The notes: a model not told the origin generated them from the letters alone. A stretch of DNA of 64,000 nt from Acinetobacter terrae (GCF_013004375.1 NZ_JABERI010000012.1:115979-179978), one strand, 5' to 3'. Positions 27,341 through 36,885 are shown, counted from the first letter of the stretch. Made by a program: numbers and translations.

Positions 27341-28207
27341 TTAATCAGTAATTGAAATTTTCGCAGAAGCCGTGGCATGTGCTGTGGCGTAAGAACCTAT
27401 AGGGGCATCGGTAAAACGACCATCAGAAGCCATGATGATTTGACGTTGCGCACTGTAATGAGACGTAGAATTTGATGATGACTCATTAGAACTTGATTGC
27501 GCGATAATTTTTCCATGTTCAGCGTGATGGTCATTGCTTGAACTTGTACTAGTCGCAATTCCATTTGAGTATAAGTTGCTATAACGACTGCTCACCCGTC
27601 TTACATAATCCTGCGTTTCTTTAAATGGGGGAATGCCGCCATATTTGGCCACATTGCCTTCACCAGCATTATAGCCGGCTAAAACCAGCGAGGTGTTACC
27701 GTTAAAACGTTTCATCAGCCAAGACAAATATTTTGCTCCAGCCATAATATTCTGCTGGGGATCGAATGCATTGGAAACATTAAAGCGTCGTGCCGTTGCA
27801 GGCATCAGTTGCATCAGTCCTTGTGCACCGACAGGTGAACGCGCATTCACATTAAACCCAGATTCAGTATGCATGACTGCTTTAATCAAGCCTTCAGAAA
27901 TACCGTGTTGTGACGCTGCCTGTTTAATAATAGGGTCAAAGGCATTTTTATTGCGACTATAGCTTGGAAGCACCGAGGCTTCAGACGAACCCCAGTTACT
28001 ATAACTATGGATATTACTGTCCGGATAATAAGTCTTTTTTTCCACTTTTAAATGATTATAACGACTCTTTTTGTTAGTGAGTAGGGTCGTGCCATTCGAT
28101 TCTTTTAACTGGTAGATGGTTTGACCGGCATAACTGGTCGATGCAACAGAACCAACTGTCACACACCCCAAAAAATAAAGTCCCATGCTTACAATGTTAT
28201 TTTTCAT
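27341..28207 (-). CDS. Exported lytic transglycosylase (SLT domain)
   Basis: The 288-residue protein has a signal peptide (MKNNIVSMGLYFLGCVTVGS, cleavage near SYA|GQ at about 27) followed by a 60-residue basic linker. The SLT catalytic domain spans about 90-205, with the catalytic glutamate in AVMHTESGFNVNARSPVGAQ and the motifs GLMQLMPATA, NIMAGAKYLSWL and LAGYNAGEGNVAKYGG. It cleaves peptidoglycan glycan strands with formation of 1,6-anhydro-muramic acid. The Ser/His-rich C-terminal tail looks disordered. The closest type is the small stand-alone SLT protein, not full Slt70. Confidence 0.9.
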   Translation of the reverse strand: MKNNIVSMGLYFLGCVTVGSVASTSYAGQTIYQLKESNGTTLLTNKKSRYNHLKVEKKTYYPDSNIHSYSNWGSSEASVLPSYSRNKNAFDPIIKQAASQHGISEGLIKAVMHTESGFNVNARSPVGAQGLMQLMPATARRFNVSNAFDPQQNIMAGAKYLSWLMKRFNGNTSLVLAGYNAGEGNVAKYGGIPPFKETQDYVRRVSSRYSNLYSNGIATSTSSSNDHHAEHGKIIAQSSSNESSSNSTSHYSAQRQIIMASDGRFTDAPIGSYATAHATASAKISITD

Positions 28208-28377
28208 TTTTTTATATAGAAAAAAATCTGCTCCAGACAGTTCAACAGGAGTTTAACAAAAAAACACACAATTAAAAGCGTTCTGAAACTTATTTCTCTG
28301 CAAGTTTGTAAAAAGCAAGTGCTAATTGCAGAGATAGTAATCAAAAAATATTTTAATTTTTTTTTAATCAGGATAAC

Positions 28378-28530
28378 TTGACACTATTAAGCTGTTGATT
28401 TTTATTAAAAATAAAATTGATCAAAAAATGATCAATTTAAATAGAAGCCTTAAACAATAGGTCAGACACCTTGTCAAGCCTTTTGAAATCCACAAAGTTA
28501 TCCACAGGTTTTGTGGACAACTGTGGAAAA
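28378..28530. promoter_or_regulatory. DnaA-box-like cluster with promoter and GATC palindrome
   Basis: Four nine-base matches to the DnaA box lie within 44 bases: AAATCCACA (28487-28495), TTATCCACA (28498-28506, the exact E. coli consensus), and, on the minus strand, TTGTCCACA (28512-28520) and TTTTCCACA (28522-28530). Upstream are a perfect palindrome AAATTGATC-N7-GATCAATTT (28414-28438) and a possible plus-strand promoter, TTGACA at 28378 with TTTATT 17 bases on. The whole 28208-28707 gap is AT-rich and holds no gene. Confidence 0.6.
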
Positions 28531-28707
28531 GTACAATTGGTAAGCATTGTGGCTAAAATTTGAACTGCGCCGTCCAAAATAACATGTGGTTCATTACGTG
28601 AAAATGACAACAATAATCAATTTTCAGAAATTACATTCTTTTGGTGCGATGTGATGCTGAATCGGATAAAATTGCGCGGTATTTTTATTTATGGGTAAAT
28701 CTCGTCT

Positions 28708-29628
28708 ATGTACTCGCCAGTTGAGTCCGAACAAGGATTTAATTTCAAACCAGAACTGCCAACAAGTTCGGCATATTACCGTTTGTTGAAAAAGCTTCGC
28801 CGCCAAGTCGGTCATGCCATTCGTGATTTTAAAATGCTCGAAGAAGGTGACAAGGTGATGGTATGTATTTCTGGTGGTAAAGACAGTTATACCTTGTTGG
28901 ACATTATGTTGCAGTTTAAACGTATTGCACCCATAAACTTTGATGTCGTTGCGGTGAATCTTGATCAAAAGCAGCCGGGTTTCCCTGAAGATGTCTTGCC
29001 ACGTTATTTAGAAGAAAATAACATTCCATATTATATTCTGGAAAAAGACACCTACAGCATTACCAAAAAATTGACCCCTGAAGGTAAAACGTATTGTGCA
29101 GTGTGCTCACGTTTACGTCGTGGTTCGTTATATGGTTTTGCCCAAGAAATTGGCGCGACCAAAGTGGCTTTAGGTCATCATCGTGATGACATTATGGCAA
29201 CTTTCTTCTTGAACTTGTTCCATGGCGGCAGTTTAAAAGCCATGCCACCAAAACTCTTGTCATCTGACAAGAAAAATATCCTGATTCGTCCACTGGCTTA
29301 TGTGGAAGAAAAAGACATCATCAAGTATGCAGAAATGCGTCAGTTCCCAATTATTCCGTGTAACTTATGTGGTTCACAGGAAAATTTACAGCGCGCGATG
29401 ATCAACAATATGTTGCGTGAATGGGATGCTCAATATCCAAAGCGTTTACATAGTATTTTTGGTGCCATGCAAAACGTATCGCCGTCACAATTGGCCGATC
29501 GTGAACTGTTTGACTTTGAAGCTTTAGATGAACAACGTGAAATTGATTTCACTGGTAGCTGTTCAACAGAAGATGAATCACAAAGCAAGCGCATCAATAT
29601 GGTGAATTTAGGCTTTGCTGCTGAATAA
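28708..29628 (+). CDS. ttcA: tRNA 2-thiocytidine biosynthesis protein
   Basis: TtcA inserts sulfur at C32 of tRNA using ATP and a [4Fe-4S] cluster. The 306-residue product has the PP-loop [12 protein letters not shown] near residue 54 and the conserved cysteine pairs in [10 protein letters not shown] (about 131) and PCNLCGSQ (about 221), which hold the cluster. The ATG gives [20 protein letters not shown]. It stands alone behind a 500-base gap with the DnaA-box cluster, and a terminator follows the stop codon. Confidence 0.96.
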   Translation: MYSPVESEQGFNFKPELPTSSAYYRLLKKLRRQVGHAIRDFKMLEEGDKVMVCISGGKDSYTLLDIMLQFKRIAPINFDVVAVNLDQKQPGFPEDVLPRYLEENNIPYYILEKDTYSITKKLTPEGKTYCAVCSRLRRGSLYGFAQEIGATKVALGHHRDDIMATFFLNLFHGGSLKAMPPKLLSSDKKNILIRPLAYVEEKDIIKYAEMRQFPIIPCNLCGSQENLQRAMINNMLREWDAQYPKRLHSIFGAMQNVSPSQLADRELFDFEALDEQREIDFTGSCSTEDESQSKRINMVNLGFAAE

Positions 29629-29638
29629 TGGTTGCGGT

Positions 29639-29669
29639 AGACACCAGTTTTAGGATTGGTGTCTATTTT
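29639..29669 (+). terminator. Terminator of ttcA
   Basis: AGACACCAG-TTTTAGGA-TTGGTGTCT followed by ATTTTAT, 11 bases after the ttcA stop. Confidence 0.8.
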
Positions 29670-29844
29670 ATGTATCTGATTTAGTTAAATAATGTATTGA
29701 AAATATAAAAATTGAACGTATCGTGCAAAAAACTTTAAGCAGAAAACAATTTTACATGCTATAACAAGCGTCAAGCATAAATAGCTTCACAAAGATGTTG
29801 TCTGGATAGGCGACACAAATGAACGAATAAATTGAGGAAAGATC

Positions 29845-30228
29845 ATGCCTACCTTTTTAACTGATGATTGGTTTTCAAATGTAGAGAACTTAACTGCTCA
29901 AGCTGGTGACTTAAACTTGCCACCTGCACTTGCAAATTTAGCAATCAACTTAGTGGTTACAGATTCACAAGGCAATACAGAATTGTCTTTGGATGGTGGT
30001 GCAATTAAAAAAGGTCTATCTCCAAATGCTAAAACCACTTTGAACATGGATGGTGAAACCCTTCGCAAAGTGTTCCTGGAATTTGATATGGCGGCTGCAA
30101 TGCAAGCATTCATGACAGGCAAAATTAAAGTTCAAGGCGATATGTCACAATTGATGGCTTTACAAACTGCGAAGCCAAGCCAAGAACAAAAAGATTTATT
30201 TAAGAAAGTGCTTGAGCAAACCACTTAA
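29845..30228 (+). CDS. SCP2 sterol-binding-domain protein
   Basis: The 127-residue cytoplasmic protein is a single SCP2-like domain: a short N-terminal helix, strands around LAINLVVTDSQGNTELSLDG, the central GLSPNAKTTLNMDGETLRKV, and the diagnostic end AFMTGKIKVQGDMSQLMALQ, which forms the lipid-binding lid helix. Such proteins bind hydrophobic ligands such as fatty acyl chains. GAGGAAAGATC lies directly before the ATG. A strong terminator follows. The actual ligand in bacteria of this type is unknown. Confidence 0.88.
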   Translation: MPTFLTDDWFSNVENLTAQAGDLNLPPALANLAINLVVTDSQGNTELSLDGGAIKKGLSPNAKTTLNMDGETLRKVFLEFDMAAAMQAFMTGKIKVQGDMSQLMALQTAKPSQEQKDLFKKVLEQTT

Positions 30229-30242
30229 GAACTTTTAAGCAT

Positions 30243-30273
30243 AAAAAAGCTTACCCAAGGGTAAGCTTTTTTT
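30243..30273. terminator. Bidirectional terminator
   Basis: AAAAAAGCTTACCC-AA-GGGTAAGCTTTTTTT between the SCP2 gene and the converging transglycosylase gene. Confidence 0.92.
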
Positions 30274-30287
30274 ATATTTAGAAGAGA

Positions 30288-31397
30288 TTAAATATTCACT
30301 AACTGTGTTGTTTTAATATGTTCTAAATAAGAGCGGATACGAGTTACATACTGTACCGCTTGACGATAACGACCATTGCTGGCTTTGTTACGATCTAAAT
30401 AACTATACAGATTGACCCAATTATTTGGATTTTTACCCTGTGCACGAATGCGATTTTGAATCTGATTAACGGCACCTGGTCCCATATTGTAAGCAACAAG
30501 TGCATACCAGTTACGATCAGGATAAGGAACATCTGTAAAACGACTTAACATCTGGTCGTAATACTTCGCGCCACCTTCAATACTTTGAGCAGGGTCAGTT
30601 CGGTTACTCACACCCATGGCTTTTGCCGTACTGTTGGTCAGCATCATCAAACCACGAACACCGGTAGGCGATACAGAATTGGGTTTCAGATACGATTCCT
30701 GATAACCAATTGCTGCTAACAAGTGCCAATCTAAATCATATTTTGCAGCTGTATTTTTAAAGCTGGCTTTATAAATAGGCATACGTTGATTTAAATCACG
30801 CTGAATGCTATCCCATGATTCTTCTTGAACCGCATTCTGGTTGTAGAATGAAGCCAATTGACGAATCGAACCAGACTGTTTGCCCTGACAGACAAAACCA
30901 CTTGCAGTTTGTGTGAGTGGATCATCTGCGTGTTTAAATACCCAATTCAGCTTTGTATTTAAGCCATTTTGTTGCAAGCTGCCGATATCACCACAGGTTG
31001 CTGAAAAAGAAGTCAGACGCTTCTGTTCAATAGAACTGACATCTGCTGTCGTCATGGCAAAGTTGGCCTTACCTTGCGATACCCATTTGAGTGCTGTCGC
31101 GTTATCAGGCACAGTTTTAAACACCAGTTTGACGTTTAAGCTGTTGGCATAGTTACGCGCGAGGTCATAACCAAACCCATGTAGATGCGCGCCATCTTTA
31201 AATACTGTGGTCGAATTTTCCACTGAAACGACGGTGAGTTGCTTGCCGTTGACTACAGAATCGTATTGGTACGATTTACTTGCATTAATACTATGAAATG
31301 GAATTAACAGGGTACTGAACGCAAGAATTTTTAATGAGAGAGAAGATTTTAAAGAGTGAAGGCAAAGCCTCACCCCAGAAGTTGAACTACTGTGCAT
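30288..31397 (-). CDS. MltF-like lytic transglycosylase with a shortened solute-binding lobe
   Basis: The 369-residue exported protein has an N-terminal hydrophobic signal (SLKILAFSTLLIPFHSINAS, about 20-40). A region like family 3 solute-binding proteins follows (about 45-215, with AHLHGFGYDLARNYANSLNV and SQGKANFAMTTADVSS), then an SLT domain (about 225-350) with the catalytic glutamate in AAIGYQESYLKPNSVSPTGV and the motifs GLMMLTNSTA and ALVAYNMGPGAVNQI. MltF proteins are usually near 480-520 residues, so the binding module is about half size here and may have lost ligand sensing. The translation is continuous, with no frameshift seen. Confidence 0.85.
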   Translation of the reverse strand: MHSSSTSGVRLCLHSLKSSLSLKILAFSTLLIPFHSINASKSYQYDSVVNGKQLTVVSVENSTTVFKDGAHLHGFGYDLARNYANSLNVKLVFKTVPDNATALKWVSQGKANFAMTTADVSSIEQKRLTSFSATCGDIGSLQQNGLNTKLNWVFKHADDPLTQTASGFVCQGKQSGSIRQLASFYNQNAVQEESWDSIQRDLNQRMPIYKASFKNTAAKYDLDWHLLAAIGYQESYLKPNSVSPTGVRGLMMLTNSTAKAMGVSNRTDPAQSIEGGAKYYDQMLSRFTDVPYPDRNWYALVAYNMGPGAVNQIQNRIRAQGKNPNNWVNLYSYLDRNKASNGRYRQAVQYVTRIRSYLEHIKTTQLVNI

Positions 31398-31761
31398 GTT
31401 GTCTCCGCTACAAGTAATTTATGCCCTATAAAGCAAAGGCGAACATGCCTCAAGCTTTTTCAAGTTTGATAAATTCAATAAGGGTTGGGCAGTCATGACG
31501 TCATTCAAAATGACATTAGATTAAAAGGAGAATAATGTAGAATTTCTACATAGATTAAAAAGTAAGCGATTTAAAAACATGCGCGAATAATAAGGGTGAA
31601 AAATAAACTTGTCAAATTTTGTACTAAACTTTTTAGAGATATGCAACATAAGGAATTAATTTAATTGAAGAATTAATTTTATAAACTTTAGTTGTGTGTA
31701 AATAGCGGATAAAATAGGCCACTCTTGTAAGCAAATTGTAAGCAGAACATCAAAAAATACT
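31398..31761. other. Gap between the MltF-like gene and greB, with a perfect dyad
   Basis: There is no gene in these 364 bases. It contains the palindrome ATGTAGAATTTCTACAT at 31535-31551 and a looser pair of TGAC/GTCA boxes at about 31493-31516. Either could be an operator for the divergent genes. Confidence 0.45.
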
Positions 31762-32256
31762 ATGAAATCTAACTTAATTACACGTTCTGGACATGACAAA
31801 CTGGTCGCAGAATTACAGCATTTGTGGCATGAAGAACGTCCAGAAATCACCCAAAAAGTGAACTGGGCGGCGAGTCTCGGCGACCGTAGTGAAAACGCTG
31901 ATTATCAATATAACAAACAAATTTTACGTAAGATTGATCGCCGTGTTCGTTACTTGGGCAAGCGTTTAGAAGAGCTTAAAATTATTGATTTTTCGCCTGA
32001 GCAAGAGGGCAAAGTATATTTTGGTGCCTGGGTAGATATTGAAAATGATGAAGGTGAACAAAAAACCTTACGTATTGTCGGCGTAGATGAAATTTATGAT
32101 CACCATCCACAACATATTTCAATTGATTCGCCTATGGCACGCGCTTTACTTGGAAAACAAGTCGATGATGAAGTTGAAGTACTGACCCCATTAGGCAAGA
32201 AACAGTGGTATATCAATCAAATTCGTTATGAAAAGCCTGAAAATTCAGCAAATTAA
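31762..32256 (+). CDS. greB: Transcription elongation factor GreB
   Basis: GreB is the second transcript-cleavage factor and acts on longer backtracked RNA than GreA. The 164-residue product carries the GreB-specific tip LGDRSENADYQYNKQILRKI near residue 36 and the basic RRVRYLGKRLEEL stretch. The C-terminal domain includes VDEIYDHHPQHISIDSPMAR and ALLGKQVDDEVEVLTPLGK. With greA at 1232-1708 the window holds both cleavage factors. No clear Shine-Dalgarno precedes the ATG. Confidence 0.95.
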   Translation: MKSNLITRSGHDKLVAELQHLWHEERPEITQKVNWAASLGDRSENADYQYNKQILRKIDRRVRYLGKRLEELKIIDFSPEQEGKVYFGAWVDIENDEGEQKTLRIVGVDEIYDHHPQHISIDSPMARALLGKQVDDEVEVLTPLGKKQWYINQIRYEKPENSAN

Positions 32257-32307
32257 TGTATTTTGATTTTATTTTAATCACTCAGTAAGAAAAAAGCATA
32301 AAAGTGT

Positions 32308-32336
32308 TTGCCAAGAGGGGTTTTTATTTATATCAT
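32308..32336 (+). promoter_or_regulatory. Promoter of tRNA-Ser
   Basis: TTGCCA (32308-32313) and TATCAT (32331-32336) are 17 bases apart, placing the transcription start a few bases before the tRNA. Confidence 0.75.
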
Positions 32337-32346
32337 AGCCGCCATT

Positions 32347-32436
32347 GGAAGCGTGGCAGAGCGGTTTAATGCACCGGTCTTGAAAACCGACGAGGGTGTG
32401 AGTCCTCCGTGAGTTCGAATCTCACCGCTTCCGCCA
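32347..32436 (+). tRNA. tRNA-Ser (anticodon UGA)
   Basis: The gene starts GGAAGCG and ends CGCTTCCGCCA, so the seven-base acceptor stem pairs and CCA is encoded. The anticodon stem CGGT/ACCG holds the loop CTTGAAA, giving anticodon UGA. A long variable arm (CGAGGGTGTGAGTCCTCCG) and GTGAGTTCGAATCTCAC identify a 90-base class II serine tRNA. Confidence 0.97.
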
Positions 32437-32441
32437 AATTC

Positions 32442-32470
32442 AAAACCCCGATCATTGATCGGGGTTTTTT
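32442..32470 (+). terminator. Terminator of tRNA-Ser
   Basis: AAACCCCGATCATTGATCGGGGTTTTTT, a perfect stem with a T run, directly after the tRNA. From here to 32765 the sequence is AT-rich and I see no gene. Confidence 0.93.
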
Positions 32471-32765
32471 ATTGCCTAAAATTTTTTATTCATAAAAAAA
32501 TAAAGTATAAATAAAGAAGAAAGTTGGATAAAGTTGTGCATATCCAGTGGATATAAATGACTTAAGAGGTTGAATGTAAAAGTCTTTAAGCGGCTACTTA
32601 GTGAGAATTGATTATTAAGATTTGCGAATGATTGCAGAAGGGAAGATTGTTTCACGCAGTGCAAATACATATTTTATTATGATTAAAAGTAAACACTGAA
32701 GAATCCTGCTATCAATTCATCATAGATATCTCAGCTGAACTAAAAAAGCATAGAGATGAGTCGTT

Positions 32766-33728
32766 TTATTCTTCTATATTTCTATCATTTTGAGTGGATG
32801 AAAGCAGCAATTCTTGTTGAATCCAATCGATAAATTTTTGGATCAGCGGAGAGGATTCTTGACTAGAATGTACTAAATAATAAGAACGGCTTCCTTCCAG
32901 TTTTTTACTTGATGCAATAACTAATTCTTTGTTGTGTAATTCTGGGTTAATCAGTATTTGTGGTATGAGCGCCATGCCCATGGATTGCTTGGCTGCAACC
33001 GCCAACATGGAGAACAGTTCATGCCGATGACCATCATAAGACTTCGGATGAAATATTTGATGGGTTTTAAACCATTCATGCCAAATGGTCGGGCGGGTGG
33101 TTTGTTGTAACAGTGGAAGCTGGATGAGCTGTTCAGGACTTAAATCATAACTATATTCATTGATCATTTGTGCATCTGGAAAATTTTTTAAAATAAGCTG
33201 CGGGGAGCAAACAGCAATCAGGTCTTCTTTCATTAGGTAATGGGTTTGTACACCTGGCCAGTGTGCAATTTGTTGTGGTGTTCCGGCATATATGGCGGCA
33301 TCAAATATCGTTTCATTAAAGAGAAAGGGTTTGGTGCTGGTTTCCAAATGCACGGTAATTTCAGGATAAATTTCATTAAAGCGGTGCAATTTGGGGAGCA
33401 GCCAGCAGGTTGCAAAAGTAGGCACCACGCCTAATTTTAGAGTTCCCCCTAGACCTTTGTGCGCCATAATATCTAAAGTGCTTTGCTCCAGACCCAATAA
33501 ATAGGGTTTGATCAGGCTGTAATACTGCTGTCCTGCAAGGGTGAGTTCGACCCCATGCCGGGTACGGGTGAACAATTCAAGTTTAAGAAATTCTTCGAGT
33601 TGCTGAATTTGCCGCGACACCGCACTTTGGGTAATACACAGTTCTTGTGAGGCATGCGTATAACTGGCATGTTTAGCCGCAGATTCAAAACACAATAAAC
33701 TTTGTAAAGATGGGATGTGACGACGCAT
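32766..33728 (-). CDS. LysR-family regulator of the glutarate genes (GcvA-like branch)
   Basis: The 320-residue protein begins MRRHIPSLQSLLCFESAAKH and has a winged helix with ASQELCITQSAVSRQIQQLE at about residues 27-46. The effector domain resembles GcvA-type regulators (LGGTLKLGVVPTFATCWLLP near 94, MGMALIPQILI near 255). It is divergent from gcdH with a shared 248-base gap containing a perfect dyad, TATCTG-AAC-CAGATA, near its own start. This placement is like the GcdR regulators known beside gcdH in pseudomonads. The probable inducer is glutarate or glutaryl-CoA, by inference from the neighbours. Confidence 0.88.
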   Translation of the reverse strand: MRRHIPSLQSLLCFESAAKHASYTHASQELCITQSAVSRQIQQLEEFLKLELFTRTRHGVELTLAGQQYYSLIKPYLLGLEQSTLDIMAHKGLGGTLKLGVVPTFATCWLLPKLHRFNEIYPEITVHLETSTKPFLFNETIFDAAIYAGTPQQIAHWPGVQTHYLMKEDLIAVCSPQLILKNFPDAQMINEYSYDLSPEQLIQLPLLQQTTRPTIWHEWFKTHQIFHPKSYDGHRHELFSMLAVAAKQSMGMALIPQILINPELHNKELVIASSKKLEGSRSYYLVHSSQESSPLIQKFIDWIQQELLLSSTQNDRNIEE

Positions 33729-33741
33729 AGATAAATCCTTT

Positions 33742-33756
33742 TATCTGAACCAGATA
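33742..33756. promoter_or_regulatory. Candidate LysR operator between the regulator and gcdH
   Basis: TATCTGAACCAGATA is a perfect 6-3-6 dyad with the T-N11-A form common for LysR proteins. Related half-sites TATCTGG (33851) and AGATAT...ATATCT (about 33867-33888) lie nearer gcdH. Confidence 0.55.
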
Positions 33757-33976
33757 TTTTAAAATGGCATATGAAGATGCGAAACCTATTCAACTTTAGT
33801 CTAAAAAACAAACAATGCCTGATAAATACAGTCGCTAAATCCATTGTTATCTATCTGGTTAAAATAAGATATGCGTAAATGGTATATCTGCATGCAAATT
33901 TATCGTTTGAAAGAATCATTTTTCCGCCATAGCATCGAGTCAGATAAATAGAACATGATATCGAGCAGAGGAAGCG

Positions 33977-35200
33977 ATGAATCAAATGATCAATATGAAA
34001 AAAACAGCAAAAGTTCAATTTAACTGGCAAGACCCGTTTTTAATCGAACAGCAATTAACTGAAGAAGAGCGCATGATTCGCGATTCTGCACATGCCTATT
34101 GCCAGGACAAATTGTTGCCTCGTGTACTTGAACAGTTCCGTCATGAACAGACCGATGCTTCCATTTTTCGTGAGATGGGTGAGTTGGGTCTGCTTGGTCC
34201 GACGATTCCTGAACAATACGGCGGTGCAGGGTTAAATTATGTCAGCTATGGCCTGGTGGCCCGTGAAATTGAATATGTCGATTCAGGCTACCGTTCCATG
34301 GCCAGTGTGCAAAGCTCGCTGGTGATGGTACCGATCAATGAGTTTGGTTCTGAAGAACAGAAACAGAAATACTTGCCTAAACTGGCCACAGGTGAATACA
34401 TCGGCTGCTTCGGCTTGACTGAACCGGATCATGGTTCCGATCCAGGCAGCATGATTAGCCGGGCCAAAAAGGTAGAGGGTGGTTATCGTTTATCTGGTGC
34501 AAAAATGTGGATTACCAACAGCCCGATTGCCGATGTCTTTGTGGTCTGGGCCAAAGAAGTATCGAAAGAAGGCAATGTCGGGGAGATCCGCGGCTTTATT
34601 CTGGAAAAAGGCTGGGAAGGGCTTTCAGCCCCTGCGATCCACGGCAAGGTCGGTTTGCGTGCCTCAATTACCGGTGAAATCGTGATGGACAATGTTTTTG
34701 TTCCAGAAGAAAATGCCTTCCCGGAAATTCGCGGCTTGCGTGGTCCATTTACCTGTCTCAACAGCGCACGTTATGGTATTGCCTGGGGTGCAATGGGAGC
34801 CGCAGAATTCTGCTGGCATACAGCCCATCAATACACCATGGACCGCAAGCAGTTTGGTCGTCCGTTGGCAGCAAACCAGCTGATTCAAAAGAAACTGGCG
34901 GATATGCAAACTGAAATTGCCTTGGGGTTGCAAGTCGCACTCCGTTTTGGCCGCATGAAAGATGAAGGCATTGCTTCGGTTGAAGGAACTTCACTGATCA
35001 AACGCAACAACTGTGGTAAGGCCCTGGATATTGCACGTTTGGCACGTGACATGCTGGGTGGAAACGGCATCAGTGATGAGTTTGGTGTGGCACGTCATCT
35101 GGTCAATCTGGAAGTGGTGAATACCTATGAAGGTACCCATGATGTGCATGCCTTGATTTTAGGACGTGCACAAACCGGTATCGCCGCATTCGGTAACTAA
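33977..35200 (+). CDS. gcdH: Glutaryl-CoA dehydrogenase
   Basis: GcdH oxidises and decarboxylates glutaryl-CoA to crotonyl-CoA, passing electrons to electron-transfer flavoprotein. The 407-residue acyl-CoA dehydrogenase has the FAD motif [16 protein letters not shown] near residue 142, [17 protein letters not shown] near 176, the [15 protein letters not shown] motif near 283, and the end [20 protein letters not shown], in which the glutamate of YEGTHD is the catalytic base. GAGGAAGC precedes the ATG. The G+C content is higher than in the flanking genes. etfB at the end of this window is its likely electron acceptor. Confidence 0.96.
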   Translation: MNQMINMKKTAKVQFNWQDPFLIEQQLTEEERMIRDSAHAYCQDKLLPRVLEQFRHEQTDASIFREMGELGLLGPTIPEQYGGAGLNYVSYGLVAREIEYVDSGYRSMASVQSSLVMVPINEFGSEEQKQKYLPKLATGEYIGCFGLTEPDHGSDPGSMISRAKKVEGGYRLSGAKMWITNSPIADVFVVWAKEVSKEGNVGEIRGFILEKGWEGLSAPAIHGKVGLRASITGEIVMDNVFVPEENAFPEIRGLRGPFTCLNSARYGIAWGAMGAAEFCWHTAHQYTMDRKQFGRPLAANQLIQKKLADMQTEIALGLQVALRFGRMKDEGIASVEGTSLIKRNNCGKALDIARLARDMLGGNGISDEFGVARHLVNLEVVNTYEGTHDVHALILGRAQTGIAAFGN

Positions 35201-35436
35201 TTTAGTTCTTCAATTCAGGATGTTCATTCGTGGGCATCCTGGAGACGTTTTGTCTCAAAAAAAAATCAATAATTAACTTTAATTAAAGGATTCATCGTGA
35301 AACATTCTTGTAAATCTGTGCATTTTTAAGCTTAAAGTTCAAACGGAATGATAGAAAAACAATAAAGAACCTCAGGCAAATGTAGAGAAAGAATAGGACT
35401 GCCGATGACTCATTTGGGAAAATGAGGGATATAGAA

Positions 35437-36843
35437 ATGAATAATGATATACAGGCTGGAGCAGGAACGCTCAGCAGAAAATTGCCATCCAATGTAGGCA
35501 CAGCGCATCGTATTCATAAAAATACCTGGAAAATTGCATTTGTTTTTGCATTTATTTCACTGGTGATTGATGGTGTTGACATCATGCTGTTGTCATTCAG
35601 CTTAACCAGTTTAAAAGCTGAATTTGGCTTAACTTCATTTCAAGCGGGTATGCTGGGAAGTTCATCACTTGCAGGAATGGCGCTTGGTGGAATTACGGGC
35701 GGATGGGCATGTGATAAATTTGGTCGTGTCAAAACCATTGCCTGGTCTGTGGTTTTCTTTTCAATCATGACCTGTATTTTGGGTTTTACTCAAAGTTATG
35801 AGCAATTCATGATTCTGCGCTTTATAGGTGCATTTGGTTTGGGTTCGCTATATATGGCGTGTAATACGCTCATGGCGGAATATGTTCCTACCAAGTATCG
35901 TACAACCGTTTTAGGCACATTGCAGACAGGTCAAACCGTCGGTTATATCGTAGCGACTTTGTTAGCAGGGGCAATTATTCCTGATCATGGTTGGCGTATG
36001 TTGTTTTATGTGACCATTATTCCAGCTGCATTTGCACTTATTTTCATGCGTTTTGTACCTGAGCCTGCATCTTGGCAGGAAGCAAAAATAGAACAATTTA
36101 AACGTAAAGAATTGAAAATTGAGCCTACAGCTGAAGCAATCACTGCAAAAGCTCCTTCTGAAAGTGTGTATAAACGTATTTTTGGGCATACCCAGCACCG
36201 CAAAATGTTCTTGTTGTGGATGAGTACCGCTGCCTTTTTACAGTTTGGCTATTACGGTGTAAATAACTGGATGCCAACCTATTTAGAAACTGAACTGAAT
36301 ATGAACTTTAAAGCTTTAACAGGCTATATGGTTGGTGCATATACAGCGATGATTCTAGGTAAAATTATTGCCGGCTATGCCGCAGATAAATTGGGTCGTC
36401 GTGCAACTTTTGTCTTTGGTACCGTCACGACAGCAGCATTTTTACCCGTGATTATCTTCTTCAATACACCCGACAATATCGCTTATTTATTGATTACCTT
36501 TGGTTTCCTTTATGGAATTCCATACGGTGTAAATGCAACCTATATGGCGGAAACCTTCTCGACCGATGTACGTGGTACAGCCATTGGCGGTGCTTATAAC
36601 ATGGGACGTTTAGGCGCTGCGATTGCACCAGCCACCATCGGGATTATTGCTGCAGGCGGTTCATTCACCATGGCATTTATTGTGATGGGTACTGCTTACT
36701 TTATTGCCGGTGTGATTCCAGGCTTCTTTATCCGTGAACGTCAGTATGATCCACAGCAGTCTTCATTAGTGACGGCAACTGATACAGAAGAGAAAACACC
36801 GAGTACCGTGACAACAACAGACACAACGCTTACTGCTAAATAA
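35437..36843 (+). CDS. MFS transporter, aromatic acid:H+ symporter (AAHS) type
   Basis: The transporter has about 468 residues from the ATG at 35437, which has GAGGGA seven bases upstream; an ATG 15 bases earlier lacks one. It has twelve membrane helices and the MFS signature GGWACDKFGRVKTIAW between helices 2 and 3, repeated as YAADKLGRRATFVFG in the second half. The TM1 motif LVIDGVDIMLLSFSLTSLKA carries the Asp residues typical of AAHS proton symporters. Its place between gcdH and the CoA-transferase suggests it imports glutarate or a related dicarboxylate or aromatic acid. The Thr/Ser-rich C-terminal tail is unusual. Confidence 0.88.
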   Translation: MNNDIQAGAGTLSRKLPSNVGTAHRIHKNTWKIAFVFAFISLVIDGVDIMLLSFSLTSLKAEFGLTSFQAGMLGSSSLAGMALGGITGGWACDKFGRVKTIAWSVVFFSIMTCILGFTQSYEQFMILRFIGAFGLGSLYMACNTLMAEYVPTKYRTTVLGTLQTGQTVGYIVATLLAGAIIPDHGWRMLFYVTIIPAAFALIFMRFVPEPASWQEAKIEQFKRKELKIEPTAEAITAKAPSESVYKRIFGHTQHRKMFLLWMSTAAFLQFGYYGVNNWMPTYLETELNMNFKALTGYMVGAYTAMILGKIIAGYAADKLGRRATFVFGTVTTAAFLPVIIFFNTPDNIAYLLITFGFLYGIPYGVNATYMAETFSTDVRGTAIGGAYNMGRLGAAIAPATIGIIAAGGSFTMAFIVMGTAYFIAGVIPGFFIRERQYDPQQSSLVTATDTEEKTPSTVTTTDTTLTAK

Positions 36844-36849
36844 TAAAAA

Positions 36850-36876
36850 TAGCCAGCAGATTCTCGGCTGGCTTTG
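36850..36876 (+). terminator. Weak hairpin between the transporter and CoA-transferase genes
   Basis: AGCCAGC-AGATTCTCG-GCTGGCT followed by only three T. It probably tunes rather than stops transcription into the next gene. Confidence 0.5.
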
Positions 36877-36885
36877 GAGTAGAAC

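Noticed and set aside
28378..28530. The chromosomal replication origin itself
   Set aside because: dnaA, dnaN, gyrB and rpmH are absent, and oriC of this genus is expected beside dnaA, so only a DnaA-binding cluster is claimed.
32476..32670. 64-residue frame after tRNA-Ser
   Set aside because: Low-complexity composition, no ribosome site, lies against the tRNA terminator.
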